The notes beneath the pieces are model-generated. The model was not told the origin of the DNA. It saw only the letters and a list, made by a program, of their open reading frames with translations, and searched no databases. Source: G963665545 sp963665545 (GTDB taxonomy: Bacteria; Pseudomonadota; Gammaproteobacteria; Xanthomonadales; SZUA-36). From it: a stretch of DNA of 64,000 bases. The first letter of the stretch is position 1, and every line of letters starts with the position of its first letter. The translations under genes were made by a program, and so were the position numbers. Positions 53,537 through 62,390 of this stretch are shown one piece after another. Location: assembly GCA_963665545.2 (NCBI GenBank), contig CAXXKZ010000007.1:124001-188000 (forward strand), written 5' to 3'.

Positions 53537-53878
53537 ACCGAATTACCCAATTTCTATCGCTTCAAGGCGGGTGGCAGCTTGAGCGTCAGGGGATATGGCT
53601 TCGAAGAATTGAGTAACAACGGCATTGGTTCCAATCACATCTTTACCGCCAGCGCCGAAGTTGAATACCTGGTGCACACCAACTGGTCTGTCGCCACGTT
53701 CGCCGATGCAGGCAATGCATTTAATGACTGGAGCAATCCCAGGTTGAAACGCGGCATCGGCGCCGGCATTCGCTGGTACAGTATTGCCGGTCCGGTGCGT
53801 ATCGATTTTGCCAAGGCACTGGACCTTGATGGCGGACCCTGGCGGATCCACCTGACAATCGGATTTCCCCTCCTATGA
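53537..53878 (+). pseudogene. tamA: TamA (Omp85-type) C-terminal fragment
   Basis: The last about 113 residues of an Omp85-family translocation-assembly protein: LPNFYRFKAGGSLSVRGYG, DAGNAFNDWSNPRLKRGIG and the ending WRIHLTIGFPLL match the barrel C-terminus. The rest of the gene, including its POTRA domains, is missing because the insertion sequence lies immediately upstream. ATGA overlap with tamB is retained. Confidence 0.8.
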
Positions 53879-56800
53879 AGCCCGCAATCACCCCCACCAT
53901 TCGCAAGCTTCTGTTGCTCATGCCGATACTGCTGTCCGCGGCTGGGACAATCAGCTGGTACTGGCTACTGCATACGCACTCCGGAGCCCTGCAGTTGGTA
54001 TCGGTGGGCAGTCGCTTCCTTCCTGGTGATATCAGCTTCGAGTCTGCCAAGGGCGATTTGGGTGCCGGACTGACCCTGGGTGGACTCGAGTATTGCCTCG
54101 ACTGCAGGCATCACGGGCTGGGGGTTCGCGTACCAAGGCTGCGCCTGACCGTGGACGCCGACCTGTTGCCGCCGTCACTTGAAGTCAGCCTCCGAGTCGA
54201 ACCGACCCTGGCGATCAGGCAGCCATCCTCGCGACAGCAGTCCGCGCCGGCGCGGGGATCTGCGCTGAAGGGATTTCCATTTCAAGGGTTGCGATCTGTT
54301 CTTGGCAGCCTGAACTTGCCGATTCCCATTCGGATAGCTGCCCTGGATGTCAGCCACATGGCTTTTTACGACGATAAGGGGCTGGCCTGGGAAGTGCACA
54401 ATATCGAGGCATCCATGGACCTGGGACGCCAATTTCAACTGCACGCTTTGCGCCTGGAGGTAATGGGCCAGTCATGGAGCGCAGAAGGACGACTGGTGCC
54501 CACGCCTCCCTTTGACAGTGCCTTCAAGCTGGTCGGCGCGGTAACTGGCCTGGCCGGCTTGCAGCCAGCCAAAGTCTCGAAAATCACTGCCAAAGTCAGT
54601 GGTCAACTGGATCGCAGCCTGGATCTGACCGGCAGCCTGGATTATCCGCACATACTGCTCAGCGGCAATATTTCAGCGATCTTTGAAGCGCTGCAATGGG
54701 ACCTGGAGGTTCGTGCAGAATTTGAGGCCGACGATTTGCAGGCGCTGGCACTGCCGGGCTGGCTGCCCATTCAGCCGCCACTCAGCGCGCGGGTCAATAG
54801 CCGTGGCACGCTGCAGCAATTTACTCTGGATGTGACCTCACAAATTCGATCTGAGGCCCTGGATACCGTCGCCCTCGATATTCGGGCGAATGGCTACGAA
54901 GGTGGAATTTCCCTCGGTGATGTCAGCTTGATTTCACCCCTTATTGAACTGCGCGGCGTTGGCGAAGTGTCGTGGGAGGACGCTTTGGCGGCTTCATTCG
55001 AATTCGAATTAGGCAAACTCGAATTGGCCGCGCTGCCGCCAGCGTGGATGCCCGAGCCAGGCGAGTTAACCATGGGCGGGCGACTGCGGCTGCACTGGTC
55101 TGAAAACAAAGCCCAACTGGAATCACTCGAGATGCGGATACCGGGTACCGACATTGGTCTGCAGGCCGCGGGGATTTTCGACCCTGCCGCCGGAATCACT
55201 GAGGCGCAAATCAGTTGGGCAGGGCTTGGCTGGCCGCTGCTGACCACGCACCCGCAGGTTTCCAGCCCGGTGGGCAGTCTGCGACTCACAGGATCACCCC
55301 AGGACTGGGCTCTGTCTGTCCGGGCAATCGCCAAGACGGGCTACCTTCCTGAAGGTCACATTGTTATGGCAGGGCATGGCAACCGGTCCAGCGCGCAAAT
55401 TGATCTCCAGCAGGGCCAATTGCTCGGCGGCGATGTCACTGGCCAGGTACAAATTGACTGGCGGGACACCCTCAGCCTGCAGGCAAATCTGACTGCGGAT
55501 AATCTGGATATCGGGGCCTTGAATTCAGCATGGCCGAGCCAGTTAAATTCACGCCTTGCAATCGACCTTGTCTTCCCTGGCGCTATGGACGGCACCATGC
55601 GCATGGCGCTGCAGCTGAAGTCTCTATCGGGCAGCCTGCGCAATCAAACACCCGCCGGCGCGGGCCGGCTTGTGTTGCACGATGCTCAACTGGAATTCGA
55701 TCGCTTAAGCCTCACGGCCGGAGATTCTGCGGTGGCGTTGCATGGCAACATGGCTGCTCCAGACGGCCTTGAGTTTTCATTCCACGCCGATGCACTCGAA
55801 GACTTGCTGACGGACGCCCAGGGGTCTGTTTCCGGTAGCGGGCGCATCAAATTCATGAACGGGGGGCTGAATGGGGGGATGAACGGGTTGGGGAATGGCG
55901 CGACGCATGGCCTGATGGAGGGATGGCCGCGGGTAGAAGCTGAAATTCAAGGCAGCGAATTGCGCTGGCATGATGCCTCGGTCCGGCAGTTGGCGATCAC
56001 CACATCGGTCGCGGATTCCGGAAATTCCGGGGACTTTGATGGGACCGTAACCCGCCTGGTGGCAACTCTAGACGATTTGAGTCTGTCCGGGCAACATATC
56101 CAGGCCGTGCAACTGTCTCTTGATGGAGACCGGTTTCAACAGCGACTTGGGCTCACAGTCCATGGCTCTGAAGCAAGCCTGCGGGCGGGCGTCAGCGGAA
56201 GTTTAGCTGACGGGGGGGGTGAACGAAAGCGCTCGCTGGACCGGCGCACTGACCGATTTCAGCGTAAAGCACGATGGTCTCGGACGGATGATGCTCTCCG
56301 CACCGGTGGAGCTGGATGTGCGCGCCGATCAGGCCCGGATGGGACAGGCCTGTTTCAACGTTGCGGCGGTACAGCCGCAAGCGCAGACGCATCAGGACAA
56401 TGCAGCGGTAGCCGAACAATCTGCGTCAGCTGCGATTTGCCTCGAAGGGAATTGGTCCAGGCACACACCTTCATCGGTGTCTGTTGAAATGCACGCATTG
56501 CCCCTGGAGTTGATCAACCTGCTGGGGCCAACGGGCCTGCAATTCAGTCAACACCTGGACGGCACCCTGAGTTGGGCCGGCGGCGGCGGCATGAAGCCCT
56601 CCGGTACGGGCGATGTTGTGCTCAGCGCCGGTCAGATTAGTTTATCCGATGGCCGTGAAGAGCTTGTGAGAACTGACGCCGGCCGCATTCAATTTCAACT
56701 TGAACAGGGGCGGTTGCATTCGGGCAAACTGTTTATTCCATTGACCGATGTCGGCAATGTAGATATCAAATTCAGCTCTCCAAATATCGGGCTTGGCCCC

Positions 56801-57970
56801 GATGCGGAGATCGCCGGAACCGCAGACGTTTCAATTCGATCCACAGCCAATTTTTCACATCTCTTTCGCTACGTCGAGATTCGCGGGGGAAATTTACAGC
56901 TCCATGCAAAGCTCAGCGGGACGGTCTCCGCACCCGCATTGTCCAGCAATCTCGAAATCTCGGACGGAAACTTCTATCAACCCTCATTCGGACTCCATCT
57001 GCAGCAGGTGCAGCTGTCCGGGGAGCTGCGGCCACGGACCGAATCTCACTTCAAGGGGCGGTTCCAGGCCGGTGAAGGCTTTGGCGATCTCAATGTCATC
57101 GTTGACTTGACGGACCTGGCGCGGCCCACGTTTGCAGCGACGATCAGCGGTGAGAATCTGCTGCTTGTCGATGCGCCCCAGATCAACCTGGTGGCCAATC
57201 CCGATTTCACTGTGGCGTGGCGCCCGGGCCAATTGACCCTCAACGGGCGGCTGATTATTCCCCGGGCCCGATTATCTCCCAAAAGTCTGCCCAGCCCGAG
57301 CTCGGACACCAGCAGTGATGTCGTGATTGTGGCCGGTGACATGCCCTATTTGCAGGCGCAAACGGACGCCACACCGTTCACGGCCATTCGCGGTGAACTT
57401 GAGATTGGTTTGGGCGAGGACGTCTTCCTGGAAACCGACATCGCGACCATAAAATTTGACGGCAGTGCGAGGTTTAAGTGGGCGGGTGGCCCGGTGCCTG
57501 TGGCCAACGGCAGCTACGGTATGGCAGGAAAGCTCGAGGCCTTTGGACAGTTACTGCGCATCTCGAAGGGCAGCTTACGGTTTGCGGATACAGCGGCCAA
57601 CAACCCCTATCTCAATATCCGGGCGGAACGTGACATCTGGGGAAATTCCAGCATCCGCCTGGCCGGTCTGTATAATACCGGCACGCTGCGACGGCCGCTT
57701 ATGGAAGCCTACACTGTGCCAGGGACCAACAAGGATCGTGCCCAGACACTACTGGTGACCGGTAGCGACTTCGATTACGAACAGGGTGTTGGGGCAGTTG
57801 ACGTTGGCATGTATATCGCCCCTAAAATTTATGTCAGCTACGGCATCGGCCTGTTCAATGAAGAAAGTGTGATTAGTGTGCGTTACGATCTACGCCGGGG
57901 TTTTGGCGTTAAGGCGGCCACCGGCGAGCAGGAAAATGGCGTTGACCTGAGCTACACGATCGAGCGATAG
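53875..57970 (+). pseudogene. tamB: TamB translocation/assembly protein, frameshifted at a G8 run
   Basis: Inner-membrane-anchored periplasm-spanning protein (about 1365 residues when restored) that works with TamA in outer-membrane assembly or lipid transport. An N-terminal anchor (LLLLMPILLSAAGTISWYWLL) precedes long beta-helical repeats. The C-terminal TamB (DUF490) domain ends GVGAVDVGMYIAPKIYVSYG and VDLSYTIER. The first frame goes wrong after AGVSGSLAD, at eight G residues 56212-56219, and stops at 56487; skipping one base gives GALTDFSVKHDGLGRM and runs to 57970. Phase variation, mutation or sequencing error could each explain it. Confidence 0.85.
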
Positions 57971-58035
57971 GGCAGTGCAACGGTTCGCTCGACACGCCCC
58001 CTCCCAATACACTGCCTAGCTAGTCCGACAGACTG

Positions 58036-58977
58036 CTAGTGAAATCGGCTGGGATACGCGTGAATGTGCTGCCGTTCATAGCTGGGACCCTCTTCACGCC
58101 AGTTAGTCATGACATGTCGGCCGCAAAAGCGCGCGAATCGCGGCGGATTTGCATCCAGAATCTCCTGAGTGACATCCTCCCGCAGCGGGTGTCTCGGCCA
58201 AATGTAAGGTCGGGAGAATATGCCACCAGCGGACAGACGCAAACCCGGCGTGCGGCGCCGGAACGCGCCGTGCCAGGTGTTACCGTGCCAGCAAATCAAC
58301 GAACCCGCCGGAGCTTCCACCGCGACGGCTCCATCCTCACCTTCACCTTTCACAGGATGACGACACAGCAGGTGACTGCCTGGAACATAGGCCAGGGCGC
58401 CGTTCTCTTTGCTGTAGTCGCTCAGGGTCCACGTTACATTGGCCAACTCGGCAAAGGAGTGAAAAGGACCCGGCAGCAATTGATTGTCGCTGTGGAGGGG
58501 CACTACCAGTTCCGATCCGGGAATCAGCTCATCGTGCGGGCCTTTGCACAGGACCGAATTGGCATGCACGATGCAGCTTTCGCCCAGTAGGTAGTCGAGT
58601 AGCGCGACGGCGACACCCTGACAGAGCATTTCCTGGAACACCGGGTCCCGCAGAATGACGTAATGATAGTCACCGAGCATCTGATTTTTATGTGTGTCGC
58701 CAGTTTTAAGATCGGGTGGATGGCTGTCGATCTCCTCAATAAATCGCAAGGTTGCCTCACGAAGCCGGTCGGTGAACCCGGCCGGCGCCGCCTGTTCAGG
58801 GGCCACGACAGTAAGCCCCTGGGTTTCCAGTTCGGCGACATGACTTTCCAGTTCCAGCTCACGAATGCGGGCCCAAACCCGCTTGGGTGCATCATCTTCA
58901 AACATCGGCGGACCCGCAGTTTGCCCGGAGTTGTTTTTGGCAGCAACTTTAGCGAGGTTTTCTGACGCAGTACCCAT
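58036..58977 (-). CDS. PhyH family Fe(II)/2-oxoglutarate-type oxygenase (first copy)
   Basis: A 313-residue protein with the double-stranded beta-helix signature: HxD in VPLHSDNQLLPGP and distal His in CWHGNTWHGAF, with the Arg of GLRLSAGGIFSRP binding 2-oxoglutarate. The Ala/Asn/Lys-rich start is probably disordered. It shares the family with the gene at 59522 but is only distantly similar. Substrate unknown. Confidence 0.82.
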   Translation of the reverse strand: MGTASENLAKVAAKNNSGQTAGPPMFEDDAPKRVWARIRELELESHVAELETQGLTVVAPEQAAPAGFTDRLREATLRFIEEIDSHPPDLKTGDTHKNQMLGDYHYVILRDPVFQEMLCQGVAVALLDYLLGESCIVHANSVLCKGPHDELIPGSELVVPLHSDNQLLPGPFHSFAELANVTWTLSDYSKENGALAYVPGSHLLCRHPVKGEGEDGAVAVEAPAGSLICWHGNTWHGAFRRRTPGLRLSAGGIFSRPYIWPRHPLREDVTQEILDANPPRFARFCGRHVMTNWREEGPSYERQHIHAYPSRFH

Positions 58978-59076
58978 GGCTTCTATCTCCAGAGAGTTTA
59001 TTTCAAAATACTCGACTAATCAGGCGCAATATGTCGCTCGTGAAGCGCCCGCCGGTCGTGAAATCCTTTGCAGGCA

Positions 59077-59484
59077 TCACTGACCTGCAGACGCCTCCAT
59101 GGCACTCAGGATCGAGGTTACTTTTGCCGGATCGAGATACTCTTCCAGGCGCTGAATTCGGCCCCCGGCCGTTTCGGCAACGATGCAAATGGGAAAATCG
59201 AACCGGACGTCATCGGCCAGGCAACCGGTCACAACCGCTCTGATGACAAAGCCATCCGCAAACTCGTTGATCACGGGCCGCTCAAACCCGAATTTCTGGA
59301 AGACCCGGAATTCCACGGCAATCCGTGCAAGCCGCGACGCTTTGTCGTACTCGTTTTGGTCAACATTGGTCCAGAAAACCGCATCGTCATGAAACAGCGC
59401 GCTGAGGTCGGCGAGATTCTTGCCTGCAGTGGCTTCAAGGAAATGCCGCGCAAGCTCCATTGGTGTCGCTTCGTCAAGAGTCAT
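59077..59484 (-). CDS. NTF2-like (SnoaL/ketosteroid-isomerase fold) protein
   Basis: A 135-residue NTF2-fold protein. Supporting features are MELARHFLEATAGKNLADLS, LFHDDAVFWTNVDQNEYD, ADGFVIRAVVTGCLADD and the ending IQRLEEYLDPAKV typical of SnoaL-like domains. These act as isomerases, dehydratases or scaffold proteins. It sits between two PhyH genes, so a shared substrate is plausible. No catalytic residue assignment is possible. Confidence 0.75.
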   Translation of the reverse strand: MTLDEATPMELARHFLEATAGKNLADLSALFHDDAVFWTNVDQNEYDKASRLARIAVEFRVFQKFGFERPVINEFADGFVIRAVVTGCLADDVRFDFPICIVAETAGGRIQRLEEYLDPAKVTSILSAMEASAGQ

Positions 59485-59521
59485 TGCCTCTTTCCTGCGT
59501 TTTCGGCAGTCCTATAACGTT

Positions 59522-60418
59522 TCAGGCGGACGGATGCATCTGTGCCGATCGGACTGCCGCCATACGATTTATGTCCGACCCTTCCGAATGATACCCCTGC
59601 CATGCATCCCGGCCAATGAGTCGGGCAAAGCGTTCGCCGGCATTCAAGATCATTTCGTCGCTGACATCATCAAAATTTTCAGCCGGGTTAATGTAGTTGC
59701 GGCAGTAAGTAATAGACAGGTGAATGCGTGTGGCCTCCGAGGTCTTGGGGTAAGTGCCATGCCACAAGTTGCCATGAAAAATCAGCAAGGAACCGGATCT
59801 TGCGATAACCGGACTTCCGCAGTCGTCGTCGCCTGATCCACCCATGAATTTTGGCAGATCGGATTTATTGGGGTGACGGCAGTAGCGATGACTCCCCGGC
59901 ACGAAAAACAGCGTGCCCTTTTCCACCGTGTAATCGGTAAGTATCCAGCAAACGTTGACCAGGTTGCCGAAGTAAGGCAACGGCGGCGGCATGCCGGTGG
60001 AGTCACAATGCAGAACCGTCGGATTGGCATTTCCTTCCTTGATGAAAGCAACAGTACTGTAGAGACGGCAGCTGGCGCCGGCCATATAGCTGGCAAGCGT
60101 CAGGGCGGCCGGATTGATGATCATCTCCGTGAAACACGGGTCCTTGGTCAGCAGGTGAAATAATTGTCGCCCGTAGGCAGGCTTGACATTTTCGGATTCG
60201 CCGCTCAATTTGACCGCGCCTGGGTCTTCTTCATCCGCAAGTTTTAGTGTGACCTCAAGCACCCGCTCAGCGAATTGCGCGGGAGCGACCTTGCCTGGCT
60301 CAACGATCGTGAATCCAAATGCTTCAAGTTCCGCAATATTGGTCTCGAGCCCAAGTTCGCGTGCCTTCTTGTAAACCTGGTTCAGCTCCGATGTGGCCTT
60401 CCAGTCACCTATTTCCAT
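59522..60418 (-). CDS. PhyH family Fe(II)/2-oxoglutarate-type oxygenase (second copy)
   Basis: A 298-residue oxygenase. ATG 60418 was chosen because GGAGAA lies upstream and the extra residues in the longer frame to 60550 are not family-like. The metal-binding HxD is in TVLHCDSTGMPP, the distal His in FHGNLWHGTY, and the co-substrate Arg in TRIHLSITYCRNY. It lies downstream of the acyl-CoA ligase gene by 113 bp. Substrate unknown; a CoA thioester is suggested by that context only. Confidence 0.82.
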   Translation of the reverse strand: MEIGDWKATSELNQVYKKARELGLETNIAELEAFGFTIVEPGKVAPAQFAERVLEVTLKLADEEDPGAVKLSGESENVKPAYGRQLFHLLTKDPCFTEMIINPAALTLASYMAGASCRLYSTVAFIKEGNANPTVLHCDSTGMPPPLPYFGNLVNVCWILTDYTVEKGTLFFVPGSHRYCRHPNKSDLPKFMGGSGDDDCGSPVIARSGSLLIFHGNLWHGTYPKTSEATRIHLSITYCRNYINPAENFDDVSDEMILNAGERFARLIGRDAWQGYHSEGSDINRMAAVRSAQMHPSA

Positions 60419-60530
60419 TTCATCTTCTCCACTAAAATAGAACGGGCTCCGCGTCGCGATGGGAATTTGCGGTGTGGAGTACTTTGCACATCCGTGGGAA
60501 ATGGGTGTGCGCAATTCGACAAAAAGTGAT

Positions 60531-62126
60531 TCAGCTCGCCTCGGCTCCATCGCTATAGTCGCCCTTTTGGCGGTCCCAGGTGCTCTGGTTCAGGCGATTC
60601 TTGCGCAATTCAACCTTCCGCACACGTTGCGTAGATGTCTTGGGCAGGTCGGCGACGAATTCCACGTATCGCGGGAACATGAAACGCGGCATGCGTGGCT
60701 CCAGGAAATCCAAAAGCGTTGCCGGTGAAAGTTCCACTTCAGGGCGCGGGACAACCACAATTTTAACTTCATCTTCTCCCACCCCATAACCGGATGGAAC
60801 ACCGATTGCGGCCACCTCGGCAACATCAGGGTGCTCGATGACATAGGCTTCCACCTCAAAGGACGAAATATTCTCTCCCTTGCGCCGCATCGCATCCTTG
60901 AACCGGTCGACGAAATAGTAGTAGCCGTGCTCGTTAACCCGGAAGGCGTCGCCGGTATGGAACCAGCCATTGATCCAGGCATCTGCCGTCGCCTGTGGTT
61001 TGCCGAAGTACCCCGCGTTCAGCTCCCAGGGCCGATCGGTCCGAACGATCAATTCCCCGACCTCACCGGGCGGCAATTCCATGTCGTGTTCATCGACGAT
61101 TCGCAGTTGATAACCGTCCCGGGCCCGGCCGCAACTCCGCCAGTCGATGCGCTCCTCTTTGCTCATGTGCATCGCCGCGCCGATCTCCGTCATTCCATAG
61201 CCGGTAAACACCTCAACGCCAAACCGCCGTTCGAATCCTTCGATATCCGCGAACAACGGTGCAGCCTGAACGCACCGCAATGAGCTGTCAGCATCGTCGG
61301 GGCGCACCGGCTGCGCATGGAGGAACTGGGCCATCGCGCCAATCAGACCTGTAGTTGTGCAGCCGAACTGCCTGACATCATCCAGGAAGTCCGTGACGCT
61401 GAAGACCTCACGCATCACGATTTGGGAACTTTTCAAAGCAGCCATGTACAGAAGCGACTTGCCGCCGACGTGAAAGGTGGGTAGCACCGCGTACATACAG
61501 CCCTCCTCATCGAGAGCCTCCGGCGGTGATGCTGCGGGAAACTGGTGCATTTCCGCCCAGGGCATGAGCACCCCTTTGGACGGCCCCGTTGTACCCGAAG
61601 TGTAAATGATGGACGTAATATCGTAGTGTTCCGGCCCCGTCAGATCGTCTAGGGGTTCAAGATCGGCGAGGAACTCTGTATCGGACACAACACGCATCGG
61701 CAGGGCGCCATGGTCCCCGGAATAGTCCCAAAGGACGACAGTTTCGACATTATCGAGACTGGGCGACACTTCAATTAACTGGTCCAGGTAGCGGCCTGCA
61801 ATGACGACTAGCCGGGCTTGCGAATCCTTGATGATGTATTCCAGCAATCGACCGCGGTTCATCGTGTTGACCGGGACCTCGATAGCGCCGATCCATGAAC
61901 AGCCCAGCCAGGCCAGATGGGAATCAATATCGGTGGGCAGCATCGTAACCACCGTTTCGCCCTTGCGCACACCCAATCGCTGGAAAGCAGCGGCCCACTG
62001 CAGCACATCCCCGTGGAATTCACCGTAAGACAGCGAACGACCCTGGACGTTTCGGATGAATTGTCTGTCCGGCGTCTCGCGAGCCCAGCGTTCAATCAGG
62101 TGCGGTAGGATGAGTTGACGGTCCAA
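60531..62126 (-). CDS. Acyl-CoA synthetase (AMP-forming, CaiC-like)
   Basis: A 531-residue adenylate-forming ligase. Motif A3 is IYTSGTTGPSKGVLMPWA, A5 is GYGMTEIGAAMH, A7/A8 include GWFHTGDAFRVNEHGYYYFVDR and RRKGENISSFEVEA, and the conserved lysine region is at STQRVRKVELRKNRL. It activates a carboxylic acid to its CoA thioester, resembling crotonobetaine/carnitine CoA ligase; the actual acid is unknown. It is the first gene of a leftward cluster with two PhyH genes and an NTF2-like gene. Confidence 0.88.
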   Translation of the reverse strand: MDRQLILPHLIERWARETPDRQFIRNVQGRSLSYGEFHGDVLQWAAAFQRLGVRKGETVVTMLPTDIDSHLAWLGCSWIGAIEVPVNTMNRGRLLEYIIKDSQARLVVIAGRYLDQLIEVSPSLDNVETVVLWDYSGDHGALPMRVVSDTEFLADLEPLDDLTGPEHYDITSIIYTSGTTGPSKGVLMPWAEMHQFPAASPPEALDEEGCMYAVLPTFHVGGKSLLYMAALKSSQIVMREVFSVTDFLDDVRQFGCTTTGLIGAMAQFLHAQPVRPDDADSSLRCVQAAPLFADIEGFERRFGVEVFTGYGMTEIGAAMHMSKEERIDWRSCGRARDGYQLRIVDEHDMELPPGEVGELIVRTDRPWELNAGYFGKPQATADAWINGWFHTGDAFRVNEHGYYYFVDRFKDAMRRKGENISSFEVEAYVIEHPDVAEVAAIGVPSGYGVGEDEVKIVVVPRPEVELSPATLLDFLEPRMPRFMFPRYVEFVADLPKTSTQRVRKVELRKNRLNQSTWDRQKGDYSDGAEAS

Positions 62127-62273
62127 AACAGTATCCTCCTTGCCAGCATTGCTAATTATTTTGGCCGGTTTGCTAAGAGTCTAAACTATATGTCATACGA
62201 AGCTCCGTCGACCGTGCTGCATACTCAGTCACATCAGCTGAACTATTTTAATGATGAACAGGAGTATTCGAAA

Positions 62274-62390
62274 ATGAATAACGAGACCGTCATTTATGAA
62301 AAGTCAGAAGGTATTCCCCGCGATGTTCGGCCGCACGTATGGAATCGAACTACGTTTTCGCATGTAGCGGGCCTGTGTGATGACGGCTGA
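62274..62390 (+). pseudogene. Possible N-terminal fragment of an enoyl-CoA hydratase gene
   Basis: A 38-residue frame starts at ATG 62274 with GGAG nine bases upstream. MNNETVIYEKSEGI resembles the start of crotonase-family proteins, but the sequence turns unrelated afterwards and stops at 62390, inside the M28 peptidase gene. It may be a truncated gene or simply an unrelated short frame. The rest of the 62127-62379 spacer holds nothing I can name. Confidence 0.25.
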
